A program made the translations under genes and the position numbers. Below, piece after piece: positions 17,510 to 26,103 of a stretch of 64,000 nucleotides of DNA (positions are counted from its first letter, which is position 1; the number at the start of each line of letters is the position of its first letter). The stretch comes from Zestomonas insulae (GTDB lineage: Bacteria; Pseudomonadota; Gammaproteobacteria; Pseudomonadales; Pseudomonadaceae), in assembly GCF_016901015.1 (NCBI RefSeq), contig NZ_JAFEUP010000005.1, forward strand, positions 486,658-550,657. Direction: 5' to 3'. The notes beneath the pieces are model-generated. The model was not told the origin of the DNA. It worked only from the letters and a program-made list of their open reading frames with translations, and ran no database searches.

Positions 17510-17567
17510 GAGCGAATTCATTCGCGATGCCGGCCACGCCCTTTCGCGGATGAATCCGCTCCTACAG
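17504..17567. repeat. REP-type palindromic repeat overlapping the puuA stop
   Basis: The left arm (17504-17527, starting CTGTAGGAGCG) and right arm (17544-17567, ending CGCTCCTACAG) are complementary at 22 of 24 positions. The form, TGTAGGAGCG plus ATTCATNCGCGA, is that of a widespread Pseudomonas repeat. The first arm contains the puuA stop codon. Confidence 0.85.
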
Positions 17568-17613
17568 GACCTTGCCTGCACGACAGGTATTCGGCGGCGC
17601 GAAAAACGGCCCC

Positions 17614-17658
17614 CAGAAACAGCAAAGCCCGGATCATCTCCGGGCTTTGCTGTTTCTG
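17614..17658 (-). terminator. Long hairpin terminator after pbpG
   Basis: A perfect 20-bp stem (CAGAAACAGCAAAGCCCGGA and its complement) with a 5-nt loop lies 6 bp past the pbpG stop. On the minus strand it is followed, a few bases later, by GTTTTTC. It may also stop transcription coming from puuA. Confidence 0.85.
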
Positions 17659-17664
17659 AACGAG

Positions 17665-18588
17665 TTACTGCGCGGCCTGCATGGTCCTCGCGCGTTCCAG
17701 CTGCTTCTGCCGCTTGTAGGCCAGCGCCGCCGGCGCCACCGGGGTGATGCGCCCGGTCTCGACCCACTTCTTCAGGCGCCCGGCGTCGGCCATGTGGGTG
17801 TACTTGCCGAACGAATCGAGGACCACAAAGGCCACCGGCTTGCCGTTCATCATGGTGCGCATCACCAGACAGTGGCCGGCCTTGTTGGTGAAGCCGGTCT
17901 TGGTCAGCTGGATGCTCCAGTCGGCCTTGTGCACCAGGTGGTTGGTGTTGCGGAAGCCGAGGCTGTAGCTGGGCTTGCGGAACGCCTGGGTGTGCTCGCC
18001 GGTGGTGCTGAACTGGCCGAGCAGTGGGTACTGCTGGCTGGCCTTGAGCAGCTTGACCAGGTCGCTGGCGTTGGACACGTTCTTCTCCGACAGGCCGGTC
18101 GGGTCGGCGTAGCGGGTGTGGCTCATGCCGAGCGCCTTGGCCTTGGCATTCATCGCCGCGATAAACGCCGGCACGCCGCCCGGGTAGTTCTCCGCCAGGC
18201 TGGCTGCGGCGCGGTTCTCCGAGGACATCAGCGCCAGCAGCAGCATGTCGCGGCGGCTCAGCTCACTGCCGATGCGCACCCGCGAATAGATGCCGCGCAT
18301 CTCCGGCACGTCCTTGATGACGATCGGCAGCACCTGGTCGAGCGGCAGCTTGGCGTCGAGGGTGACCATCGCGGTCATCAGCTTGGTCACCGAGGCGATC
18401 GGCACCACCAGTTCGGGGTTGCTCGAATAGAGCACCTGGTTGGTGGTCAGGTCGACCAGCAGCGCGCTGCCGGAGGCGAGTTCCTGCTGCTTGGGCAGCG
18501 CCTTGTCGGCGGCCGCGGCGTGGCTGGCGAGGAGGGTGGTGGTGCAGGCCAGCAGCAGGCTGGCGAGAGAACGACGAAGACTGGTCAC
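17665..18588 (-). CDS. pbpG: D-alanyl-D-alanine endopeptidase, PBP7-type
   Basis: A periplasmic low-molecular-mass penicillin-binding protein of 307 residues that cleaves peptidoglycan cross-links. The signal peptide is SLRRSLASLLLACTTTLLASHAAA. The three active-site motifs are S66-V-T-K69, S123-E-N125 and K230-T-G232. There is no C-terminal amphipathic anchor, as expected for PBP7 rather than DacA. The GTG at 18588 is chosen because it places the signal peptide at the N-terminus; a longer reading to 18768 would add a proline/arginine-rich stretch before it. Confidence 0.9.
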   Translation of the reverse strand: MTSLRRSLASLLLACTTTLLASHAAAADKALPKQQELASGSALLVDLTTNQVLYSSNPELVVPIASVTKLMTAMVTLDAKLPLDQVLPIVIKDVPEMRGIYSRVRIGSELSRRDMLLLALMSSENRAAASLAENYPGGVPAFIAAMNAKAKALGMSHTRYADPTGLSEKNVSNASDLVKLLKASQQYPLLGQFSTTGEHTQAFRKPSYSLGFRNTNHLVHKADWSIQLTKTGFTNKAGHCLVMRTMMNGKPVAFVVLDSFGKYTHMADAGRLKKWVETGRITPVAPAALAYKRQKQLERARTMQAAQ

Positions 18589-18698
18589 GAAGGCGGTCCG
18601 CTGGGCAGTAAAAGGGGGCCAGAGCGTCCGTGCCGGCCTCCGCAGTATAGGGAATGCCAGCGCCGCCGTGCAGCCCCCGAGCCCCGTGGCAGAGGCCG

Positions 18699-19517
18699 TC
18701 AGGCCAGTTGGCGGCGCAGCTCGGCGAGCACCGCCGCGCTCGCCGGGCGTACCCCGCGCCACAGCCAAAACGCCTCGGCGGCCTGCTCGACCAGCATGCC
18801 CAGGCCGTCGACGGTCTGCGCCGCACCATGCGCGGCGGCCCAGCGGTTGAAGGCGGTCGGTTCCTTGCCGTACATCATGTCGTAGCAGCGCGTGTGGCCT
18901 GGGCGGATCAACTCCGCGGTCAGCGGCGGCAGCTCGCCGGCGAGGCTCGCCGAGGTGGCGTTGATGATCAGGTCGAACGGTCCCTGCAGTTCGGCGAAGC
19001 TGCTCGCCGCCACCGGACCGAACGCGCCGAACAGCCGCGCCAGTTCCTCAGCCTTGGCCAGCGTGCGGTTGGCCACCAGCAGCGCCGCCGGCTGCTCGGC
19101 GAGCAGCGGCTCGATCACCCCGCGCGCCGCGCCGCCGGCGCCGAGCAGCAGGATGCGCTGGCCGGCGAGGGCGAAGCCGGCGTTGCCGGTCAGGTCACGC
19201 ACCAGCCCGGCACCGTCGGTGTTGTCGCCACGCAGGCGGCCATCCTCCAGGCGGATCAGGGTGTTCACCGCGCCGGCGCGTTGCGCGCGCGGCGCTAGTT
19301 CGTCGACCAGGCGGAAGGCTTCCTCCTTAAACGGCACGGTAACGTTGGCACCGCGGCCCTCGGCGAAGAACGCCCGGGCGGCGCCGGCGAAGTCATCCAG
19401 CGGGGCGAGCAGCGCCTCGTAGCTGAGTTGCTCGCCGGTCTGCTCGGCGAACAGGCGGTGGATCTGCGGCGACTTGCTGTGGCCGATCGGGTTGCCGAAG
19501 ACGCAGTAGCGGTCCAT
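18699..19517 (-). CDS. aroE: Shikimate dehydrogenase (NADP+)
   Basis: Reduces 3-dehydroshikimate to shikimate in aromatic amino acid synthesis. The 272 residues contain the substrate loop GNPIGHSKSPQIH (9-20), catalytic K64 (NVTVPFKEE) and D101 (DNTDGAG), and the NADP-binding GAGGAARGV and ANRTLAKAEEL. The start MDRYCVFGNPIGHS is canonical. The repeat element and hemF lie upstream on the same strand. Confidence 0.97.
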   Translation of the reverse strand: MDRYCVFGNPIGHSKSPQIHRLFAEQTGEQLSYEALLAPLDDFAGAARAFFAEGRGANVTVPFKEEAFRLVDELAPRAQRAGAVNTLIRLEDGRLRGDNTDGAGLVRDLTGNAGFALAGQRILLLGAGGAARGVIEPLLAEQPAALLVANRTLAKAEELARLFGAFGPVAASSFAELQGPFDLIINATSASLAGELPPLTAELIRPGHTRCYDMMYGKEPTAFNRWAAAHGAAQTVDGLGMLVEQAAEAFWLWRGVRPASAAVLAELRRQLA

Positions 19518-19543
19518 GGAAAATCCTTGGAATGAAGCGGGCG

Positions 19544-19621
19544 GTAGGATGGGTCGAGCGCAGCGATACCCATCGCGGTTTCGGGCCAATGATGGGTATC
19601 GCGCGGCTCAACCCATCCTAC
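19544..19621. repeat. Palindromic intergenic repeat, copy 2 (aroE-hemF)
   Basis: GTAGGATGGGTCGAGC at 19544-19559 and its near-perfect complement at 19606-19621 (one mismatch) enclose GCGATACCCAT / ATGGGTATCGC, exactly as in the copy at 7588-7661. Only the loop differs clearly between the copies. Confidence 0.85.
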
Positions 19622-19627
19622 GCCGGA

Positions 19628-20542
19628 TCAGCGGCCGGCCAGCCAGTCGCGATCCTGCAGGAAGTATTCGGTCAGCCGCGCCTCTTCGCTGCACGGCGCC
19701 GGCTTCCAGTCGTAGCCCCACTGCACGTGCGGCGGCAGCGACATGAGGATCGACTCGGTGCGCCCGCCGGACTGCAGGCCGAACAACGTGCCACGGTCGT
19801 AGACCAGGTTGAACTCGACGTAGCGGCCACGCCGGAAGGCCTGGAACTCGCGCTGCGCGGCAGTGAACGGGGTGGCCTTGCGGCGCTGGACGATTGGCAG
19901 GTAGGCCGCCAGGTAGGCATCGCCGATGGCGCGCAGGAAGGCGAAGCTGGTATCGAAGTCCCACTGGTTGAGGTCGTCGAAGAACAGCCCGCCGATGCCG
20001 CGCGGCTCGCCGCGGTGCTTGATGTGGAAATAGCGGTCGCACCACTCCTTGTAACGCGGGTAGACGTCGGCGCCGAACGGCGCGCAGGCGTCGCGGGCGA
20101 CCCGGTGCCAGTGCACGCAGTCGTCCTCGTTGGCGTAGTAGGGGGTCAGGTCGAAGCCGCCGCCGAACCACCAGACCGGCTCTTCGCCTTCCTTCTCGGC
20201 GATGAAGAAGCGCACGTTGGCGTGCGAGGTCGGCACCTGCGGGTTCTCCGGGTGGATCACCAGCGACACGCCGAGCGCCTGGAAGCCGCGTCCGGCCAGC
20301 TCCGGCCGGTGCGCGCTGGCCGACGGCGGCAGGCCGCTGCCGAACACGTGGGAGAAGTTCACCCCGCCCTTCTCGATCAGCGCGCCGTTCTCGATCACCC
20401 GCGTGCGCCCGCCGCCGCCGGCAGGCCGCTGCCAGGCATCTTCGACGAAGCGCGCGGCGCCGTCTTCGGCCTCCAGGGCGGCGCAGATACGGTCTTGCAG
20501 GTCGAGCAGATAAGCCTTCACGGCATCGACGGAAACGGTCAC
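19628..20542 (-). CDS. hemF: Oxygen-dependent coproporphyrinogen III oxidase
   Basis: Aerobic decarboxylation of coproporphyrinogen III to protoporphyrinogen IX in haem synthesis. The 304 residues carry family blocks GGVNFSHVFG, PTSHANVRFF (catalytic His region), WWFGGGFDLTPYY, the long conserved KEWCDRYFHIKHRGEPRG region, and GRYVEFNLVYDRGTLFGLQSGGRTESILMS. The stop is 7 bp from repeat copy 2. It probably precedes aroE in the same transcript. Confidence 0.97.
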   Translation of the reverse strand: MTVSVDAVKAYLLDLQDRICAALEAEDGAARFVEDAWQRPAGGGGRTRVIENGALIEKGGVNFSHVFGSGLPPSASAHRPELAGRGFQALGVSLVIHPENPQVPTSHANVRFFIAEKEGEEPVWWFGGGFDLTPYYANEDDCVHWHRVARDACAPFGADVYPRYKEWCDRYFHIKHRGEPRGIGGLFFDDLNQWDFDTSFAFLRAIGDAYLAAYLPIVQRRKATPFTAAQREFQAFRRGRYVEFNLVYDRGTLFGLQSGGRTESILMSLPPHVQWGYDWKPAPCSEEARLTEYFLQDRDWLAGR

Positions 20543-20671
20543 GACTTCACCTTGCTGGGCAGAACGGCGGTAAAAAGGGAGGCCGCAAGCATACCATCGT
20601 CGCCCCCGCGCGAAGCTTGACGGCGGTCAGTGTGGCGGCTTGCATGAAGGCTTTGCAGAAGGAGGCAGAAC

Positions 20672-21649
20672 ATGGCCAAGCGTATCCAGTTTTCCCGCCA
20701 TGGCGGCCCGGAGGTGCTCGAGTACGTCGACTACCAGCCCGCCGCCCCCGGCCCCCACGAAGTGCGCGTGCGCAATCGGGCGATCGGCCTGAACTTCATC
20801 GACACCTATTTCCGCAACGGCCTGTACACCCCGCCGGCGCTGCCCTCCAGCCTCGGCACCGAAGGCGCCGGCGAGATCGAGGCGCTCGGCAGTGCGGTGC
20901 AGGGTCTGCAGCTTGGCGACCGGGTCGCCTATGCCACCGCGCCGCTCGGCGCCTACAGCGAACTGCACGTGATGCCGGCCACCCAGGTGGTCAAGCTGCC
21001 CGACTCGATCGATTTCGAACAGGCCGCCGCGGTGCTGCTCAAGGGCCTCACCGTGCAGTACCTGCTGCGCCAGACCTACGAGGTGCAGCCCGGCGAAACC
21101 ATCCTCTGGCATGCCGCCGCCGGGGGCGTCGGGCTGATCGCCTGCCAGTGGGCCAAGGCGCTCGGCGTGCAGCTGATCGGCACCGTGTCGTCACCTGAGA
21201 AGGCCAAGCTCGCCGAAGCGCATGGCGCCTGGAAGACCATCGACTACAGCCGCGAGGACGTCGCCGCACGGGTGCTCGAGCTGACCGACGGGGCCAAGTG
21301 CACGGTGGTCTACGACTCGGTGGGCAAGGACACCTGGACCACCTCGCTGGACTGCGTGGAACCGCGCGGCCTGCTGGTCAGCTTTGGCAACGCCTCGGGG
21401 CCGGTCGAGGGGGTCAACCTCGGCGTGCTGGCGCAGAAGGGCTCGCTGTACGTGACCCGGCCGACGCTGTTCGGCTACGCCAACACCCAGGAGCGCCTGC
21501 AGGCGATGGCCGACGAGCTGTTCGCCATGCTCGCCGCCGGCAAGCTGCAGGTGGACATCGGCCAGCGCTTCAGCCTGGCCGACGCGGCAAAGGCGCAGAC
21601 CGCGCTGAGCGCCCGGCAGACCACCGGTTCGACCGTGTTGCTGCCGTGA
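20672..21649 (+). CDS. qor: NADPH:quinone oxidoreductase (zeta-crystallin type)
   Basis: A medium-chain dehydrogenase/reductase without the zinc ligands, 325 residues, reducing quinones with NADPH. Motifs are RNRAIGLNFIDTYFRNGLY, the cofactor-binding HAAAGGVGLIACQWAKALG, TVSSPEKAKLA and YDSVGKDTW. It is divergent from hemF and convergent with tsaC. A good GGAGG lies 6 bp before the ATG. This qor-hemF-aroE grouping is usual in Pseudomonas. Confidence 0.92.
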   Translation: MAKRIQFSRHGGPEVLEYVDYQPAAPGPHEVRVRNRAIGLNFIDTYFRNGLYTPPALPSSLGTEGAGEIEALGSAVQGLQLGDRVAYATAPLGAYSELHVMPATQVVKLPDSIDFEQAAAVLLKGLTVQYLLRQTYEVQPGETILWHAAAGGVGLIACQWAKALGVQLIGTVSSPEKAKLAEAHGAWKTIDYSREDVAARVLELTDGAKCTVVYDSVGKDTWTTSLDCVEPRGLLVSFGNASGPVEGVNLGVLAQKGSLYVTRPTLFGYANTQERLQAMADELFAMLAAGKLQVDIGQRFSLADAAKAQTALSARQTTGSTVLLP

Positions 21650-21661
21650 CAAGGGGGCGCC

Positions 21662-22219
21662 TCAAGCCGGGCGAATCACCTCGCCGCTAACCAGGTCGCG
21701 AATCAGGCTGGGGTTGCGCCGCCCGCCGAGGGCACCGCCGAGTACCGCGTCGAGCTGGCCGTGGAAGTACTGCTCGACGCGCAGCCGCGAACGCGCCGCG
21801 GGGCGCCCGGACGGGTTGGCCGAGGTCGACACCAGCGGACCGACCAGCGCGCACAGCTCGCGGATCAGCGGGTGGTCGCTGACCCGCAGGGCGACCCGGT
21901 TGTGCTCGCCGGTGATCCACGCGGGCAGACGGTTCTGGTGCGGCACCAGCCAGGTGTTCGGCCCCGGCCAGGTGCTGCCAAGACGATCCAGCCAGGCGTC
22001 AGGGAAGTCGTCGAGAAGGAAATCGAACTGGCGGATGCTGTCCGCCACCAGGATCAGGCCCTTGTGCAGCGGACGGTCCTTGAGCGCCAGCAGGCGGTGC
22101 ACCGCGTCCTCGTCCCACGGGTCGCAGCCCACGCCCCAGACCGCCTCGGTCGGATAGGCGATCACCCCGCCCGCCCGCACCACGCGCGCCACCCGCTGTA
22201 CCTGCCAACTGCTGACCAT
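21662..22219 (-). CDS. tsaC: Threonylcarbamoyl-AMP synthase
   Basis: A YrdC/Sua5-domain protein of 185 residues that makes threonylcarbamoyl-AMP for the t6A37 modification of ANN-decoding tRNAs. Visible motifs are GGVIAYPTEAVWGVGCDP (substrate pocket), ALKDRPLHKGLILV, ALRVSDHP and LVSTSANPSGRPA. It lacks the Sua5 C-terminal domain, so it is the short TsaC form. It follows dprA on the same strand with a 40-bp gap. Confidence 0.95.
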   Translation of the reverse strand: MVSSWQVQRVARVVRAGGVIAYPTEAVWGVGCDPWDEDAVHRLLALKDRPLHKGLILVADSIRQFDFLLDDFPDAWLDRLGSTWPGPNTWLVPHQNRLPAWITGEHNRVALRVSDHPLIRELCALVGPLVSTSANPSGRPAARSRLRVEQYFHGQLDAVLGGALGGRRNPSLIRDLVSGEVIRPA

Positions 22220-22259
22220 TCACGCTCTCCTCACGTCGCTGGCGCGCAGTGTACCCAAG

Positions 22260-23354
22260 CTAGCCGGCGCAGTTCACCCAGCGCCCGCCTTCGCAGATCA
22301 CCCGACCGGCCAGCTCCAGCTCGGTGAGCGCCACCAGCACCTCGGGCAACGACCAGCCACTGGCCACGGCGAGCGCCTCGCTGCTCGCCGGCGCGGCATG
22401 CAGCAGGCGCACCAAAGGATGCGCGCTGACCGCAGGCTCCGGGGTGGCGACGGGCGCGGCACTCTGCTGCCAGCCGCGCAAACCCTCGAGGATGTGCTCG
22501 ACGCACTCGACCAGCACCGCGCCCTCGCGGATCAGCTGATGGCAGCCGCGCGCCCCGGGATGATGGATCGAGCCGGGCAGGGCGTAGACCTCGCGGCCCT
22601 GCTCGGCGGCCAGCCGCGCGGTGATCAGCGAGCCGCTCGACGGGCTGGCCTCGACCACCAGCACGCCGAGCGCCAGGCCGCTGATGATCCGATTGCGGCG
22701 CGGAAAGTTGGCGGCCTGCGGTGGGCAGTCGAGCGGCAGCTCGGAGACCAGCGCACCACCGCCGGCGCAGATCGCTGCGGCCAGCGACGCATGGCGCTGC
22801 GGGTAGAGCCGCTCGAGCCCGGTGCCGAGCACCGCCACGGTCTTGCCGCCAACGTCCAGCGCGCCGGCATGCGCGGCACCATCGATGCCCAGCGCCAGGC
22901 CACTGGTGATCACGAAGCCGCCGCCAGCCAGGCTGCGGGCGAAGGCGCGCGCATTGTCCAACCCAGGCCGCGAGGCACGGCGACTACCGACCATGGCCAG
23001 CTGCGGCTGCTCGAGCAGACCTGGATCACCGGCGACGAACAGCAGCGGCGGCGCATCGCTCAGCTCGGCGAGTAGCGCCGGATAGCCGGGGTCGTCCCAC
23101 ATCAGCAGCTGCTGACCCGGTTGTTGCAGCCAGTCCAGCGCCAGCGCGGCGCGCTGCCGGGTGGTGGCGCAGCGTCGCGCCTCGGCGCTGCAGGCCGGTA
23201 AGCCGAGCGCGCGCCAGGCACTGGCCGGGGCACTGAGGGCAGAGGAGGCGTCGCCGAATGCGGCGATCAGTTTGCGCAGGCGCCGTGGCCCGAGTTCGGG
23301 CAATACGTGCAGGCGCAGCCGGGCTTCCAGCTCGGCGGGGGCGAGGGTCGTCAT
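22260..23354 (-). CDS. dprA: DNA-processing protein A (DprA/Smf)
   Basis: A single-stranded-DNA-binding recombination mediator that loads RecA during natural transformation. The 364 residues hold an N-terminal SAM-like part, the Rossmann core (MVGSRRASRPGLDNARAFARSLA, VITSGLALGIDGAAHAGAL, GGALVSELPL, FPRRNRIISGLA) and a C-terminal winged-helix region (about 300-362). Two ATGs are possible; 23354 (MTTLAPAEL) has AAGGA 8 bp upstream and is preferred over 23363. It lies downstream of the LysM gene, across a terminator. Confidence 0.95.
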   Translation of the reverse strand: MTTLAPAELEARLRLHVLPELGPRRLRKLIAAFGDASSALSAPASAWRALGLPACSAEARRCATTRQRAALALDWLQQPGQQLLMWDDPGYPALLAELSDAPPLLFVAGDPGLLEQPQLAMVGSRRASRPGLDNARAFARSLAGGGFVITSGLALGIDGAAHAGALDVGGKTVAVLGTGLERLYPQRHASLAAAICAGGGALVSELPLDCPPQAANFPRRNRIISGLALGVLVVEASPSSGSLITARLAAEQGREVYALPGSIHHPGARGCHQLIREGAVLVECVEHILEGLRGWQQSAAPVATPEPAVSAHPLVRLLHAAPASSEALAVASGWSLPEVLVALTELELAGRVICEGGRWVNCAG

Positions 23355-23375
23355 ACGGATCATCCTTGATCGCGG

Positions 23376-23404
23376 AAAAACAAAACCCCCGCGGCGCGGG
23401 GGTT
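23376..23404 (-). terminator. Rho-independent terminator of the LysM gene
   Basis: A 9-bp GC-rich stem (AACCCCCGC / GCGGGGGTT) with a 3-nt loop. Read on the minus strand it is followed by TTTTGTTTTT. It separates the LysM gene from dprA. Confidence 0.9.
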
Positions 23405-23422
23405 CTGGGTAACGGCTTCAAC

Positions 23423-24448
23423 TCAGGGGTTGCGCACCTTGTCGAGGATCGCCAGCTGGCGGCTGGCACCGAGCACCAGGCCGTAGCTGAGCTTGTCGTA
23501 GGTGCGGAACACCATCAGCAGGCCGGCACGCTCGTCGGGGATCTTCACCGCTTCGCCGGTGACCCGGTCGCGCACCGTCTCGCCGGTCTTGTACACCGCC
23601 AGCACGTTGCCTTCGGTCAGGCCGTCGCGCTTGCCCTTGTTGATGGTGACCACGTCGAACTGGCCGATCTGCGTCACGCCACGCGGCACGTCGAGGATCA
23701 GACCGCGGACCTCGCCGCTCGGCGAGCTGGGCATGAAGGTCGAGTTGATCGCGCGTTCCTCGGTGGGGAACAGGCGGTCGCCGAGGCGCACTTCCTGGGT
23801 CGAACGGGTCAGCTCGAGGGTGGCGATGTCGCCTTCCTCGGCGACCACGTCGCCGCTGCCAATGTCGTCGCCGTTGATGCCGAGGAATTCCTCGGTGTCC
23901 GGGTCGATGTAGGTGCGGCCCTGGCGGAAGATGCCGTAGGCCGAGGTGCCCGGCTGCAGCAGGCCACGCGCATAGACGCGGTCACCGGCGCCGCTGACCA
24001 CGCGCTCGGCGTTGCCGGCAACGATGTACGGCTGACCGTCGAAGTCTTCCGGCTTGTCGATGATGCGGTTGCTGAGCAGGAAGCTGTTGATCGCCTGCAG
24101 CGGAATGGTCGGGATCGCTTCGGCCATCGGCGTGCTGCGCACTTTCGGCGACAGCTTGATGGTGCCGCGCGACTCGCCGCGGTTGAGCACCAGGCGCGGC
24201 TGGCCGTCGACATACACCAGCGACAGCTGGTCGCCCGGGTAGATCAGGTGCGGGTTCTCGATCTGCGGATTGGCGTGCCAGAGTTCCGGCCACTTCCAGG
24301 GTTCGCGGAGGAACTTGCCGGAGATATCCCATAAGGTATCGCCCTTGACCACGGTGTACCGGTCCGGGTGCCCCTCCCTCAGTTGCACGTCGGCCTGGGC
24401 CACGCCACCAGCGGCGAGGAGTAGCAGGGCGAGTAGTGTTTTCCTCAT
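23423..24448 (-). CDS. Secreted LysM-domain protein
   Basis: A 341-residue exported protein of a family conserved next to def in Pseudomonas. The signal peptide (RKTLLALLLLAAGGVAQA) ends near residue 19. One LysM motif lies at about 30-80 (YTVVKGDTLWDISGKFLREPWKWPELWHANPQIENPHLIYPGDQL), predicting peptidoglycan binding. The remaining 260 residues have no catalytic motif that I recognise. It is divergent from def. Confidence 0.9.
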   Translation of the reverse strand: MRKTLLALLLLAAGGVAQADVQLREGHPDRYTVVKGDTLWDISGKFLREPWKWPELWHANPQIENPHLIYPGDQLSLVYVDGQPRLVLNRGESRGTIKLSPKVRSTPMAEAIPTIPLQAINSFLLSNRIIDKPEDFDGQPYIVAGNAERVVSGAGDRVYARGLLQPGTSAYGIFRQGRTYIDPDTEEFLGINGDDIGSGDVVAEEGDIATLELTRSTQEVRLGDRLFPTEERAINSTFMPSSPSGEVRGLILDVPRGVTQIGQFDVVTINKGKRDGLTEGNVLAVYKTGETVRDRVTGEAVKIPDERAGLLMVFRTYDKLSYGLVLGASRQLAILDKVRNP

Positions 24449-24598
24449 GCGCGGAATCCCTTTATTATGTGTCTTCTCTGAAGCACCCTAGCACCGCGCT
24501 GGAGCCCTTGCGGGACGCGGCCTGAAGCCTTTTTTCATGGCGTTCAGCATATTAGCAGCGGTTTTTGACTTTATTCCACAAGTGCATCACAAACGCAT

Positions 24599-25105
24599 AT
24601 GGCGATCCTGACTATCCTCGAATTCCCCGATCCGCGCCTGCGCACCATCGCCAAACCGGTGGAGGTGGTGGACGACGCGCTGCGTCAGTTGGTCGACGAC
24701 ATGTTCGAGACCATGTACGACGCGCCGGGCATCGGCCTCGCCGCGACCCAGGTCAACGTGCACAAGCGCGTGGTGGTGATGGACCTGTCCGAGGACAAGA
24801 GCGAGCCGCGGGTGTTCATCAACCCCGAGTTCGAAGCACTGACCGAGGACATGGACCAGTACCAGGAAGGCTGCCTGTCGGTGCCCGGCTTCTACGAGAA
24901 CGTCGACCGCCCGCAGAAGGTGCGGATCAAGGCGCTCGGCCGCGATGGCAAGCCGTTCGAGGAAATCGCCGAAGGCCTGCTCGCCGTGTGCATCCAGCAC
25001 GAGTGCGATCACCTCAACGGCAAGCTGTTCGTCGACTACCTGTCCAGCCTCAAGCGCGACCGGATCAAGAAGAAGCTGGAAAAGCAGCATCGCCAGCGCG
25101 CCTGA
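24599..25105 (+). CDS. def: Peptide deformylase
   Basis: A metalloenzyme that removes the N-formyl group from new proteins. The 168 residues carry all three motifs: GIGLAATQ (44-51), EGCLS (90-94, metal ligand C92) and HECDH (134-138). The ATG at 24599 gives the canonical MAILTILEFPDPRLR. No convincing Shine-Dalgarno precedes it. It starts the def-fmt-rsmB-trkA run. Confidence 0.97.
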   Translation: MAILTILEFPDPRLRTIAKPVEVVDDALRQLVDDMFETMYDAPGIGLAATQVNVHKRVVVMDLSEDKSEPRVFINPEFEALTEDMDQYQEGCLSVPGFYENVDRPQKVRIKALGRDGKPFEEIAEGLLAVCIQHECDHLNGKLFVDYLSSLKRDRIKKKLEKQHRQRA

Positions 25106-25116
25106 CGCCCCGATCC

Positions 25117-25143
25117 AAAGGCTTGCTCCGGCAAGCCTTTTTT
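25117..25143 (+). terminator. Terminator or attenuator between def and fmt
   Basis: AAAGGCTTGC (25117-25126) pairs with GCAAGCCTTT (25131-25140) around a TCCG loop and runs into TTTTTT. It lies inside the def-fmt operon, so partial read-through is likely. Confidence 0.75.
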
Positions 25144-25158
25144 CATTTTGGTGAACCC

Positions 25159-26103
25159 ATGACCGAGCCCCTGCGTATCGTCTTCGCCGGCACCCCCGAT
25201 TTCGCCGCCGAGCACCTCAAAGCCCTGCTCGCCAGTCGGCACCAGATCGTCGCCGTGTACACCCAGCCGGACCGCCCGGCCGGTCGCGGGCAGAAACTGG
25301 CGCCGAGCCCGGTCAAGCAACTCGCCGCCGCCCACGACATCCCGGTGCACCAGCCGGCCAGCCTGCGCAATGCCGAGGCACAAGCCGAACTGGCCGCGCT
25401 GCAGCCCGACCTGCTGGTGGTGGTCGCCTACGGGCTGATCCTGCCGCAGGTGGTGCTGGACATCCCGCGACTCGGTTGCATCAACAGCCACGCCTCGCTG
25501 CTGCCGCGCTGGCGTGGTGCTGCACCGATCCAGCGCGCGGTGGAGGCGGGCGATGCCGAGAGTGGCGTCACCGTGATGCAGATGGAGGCCGGCCTCGACA
25601 CCGGGCCGATGCTGCTCAAAGTGCACACCCCGATCGCCGCCAGCGACACCGGCGGCAGCCTGCACGACCGTCTCGCCGAACTCGGCCCGCCGGCGGTGCT
25701 GCAGGCGATCGACGGCCTGGCCGCCGGCAATCTGGTCGGTGAGGTGCAGGACGATGCCCAGGCCACCTACGCGCACAAGCTCAGCAAGGACGAAGGCCGC
25801 CTCGACTGGCAGCTGCCGGCCGCCGAACTGGAGCGGCGCATCCGCGCCTTCAGTCCCTGGCCGGGCACTCACAGCCTGCTCGGCGGCGAGCCCCTCAAGG
25901 TGCTTGCCGCGACCCTCGGCGAAGGCAGTGGTCAGCCGGGCCAGATCCTCGCCGCCAGCAAGGACGGCCTGACCGTGGCCTGCGGCGCGGGCAGCCTGCG
26001 CCTGACCCGCCTGCAGCTACCGGGCGGCAAGCCGCTGGCCTTCGCCGACCTGTTCAACAGCCGCCGCGAGCAGTTCGCGCCGGGCCTGGTGCTCGGCCAA
26101 TGA
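25159..26103 (+). CDS. fmt: Methionyl-tRNA formyltransferase
   Basis: Formylates initiator Met-tRNA using 10-formyl-THF. The 314 residues contain the Rossmann N-terminal domain (RIVFAGTPDFAAEHL), the active-site block INSHASLLPRWRGAAPIQRA and GVTVMQMEAGLDTGPML. The C-terminal tRNA-binding domain starts near 205. The ATG at 25159 (MTEPLRIVF) is used; an in-frame reading from 24565 only crosses def in another frame. The TGA overlaps the rsmB ATG. Confidence 0.97.
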   Translation: MTEPLRIVFAGTPDFAAEHLKALLASRHQIVAVYTQPDRPAGRGQKLAPSPVKQLAAAHDIPVHQPASLRNAEAQAELAALQPDLLVVVAYGLILPQVVLDIPRLGCINSHASLLPRWRGAAPIQRAVEAGDAESGVTVMQMEAGLDTGPMLLKVHTPIAASDTGGSLHDRLAELGPPAVLQAIDGLAAGNLVGEVQDDAQATYAHKLSKDEGRLDWQLPAAELERRIRAFSPWPGTHSLLGGEPLKVLAATLGEGSGQPGQILAASKDGLTVACGAGSLRLTRLQLPGGKPLAFADLFNSRREQFAPGLVLGQ

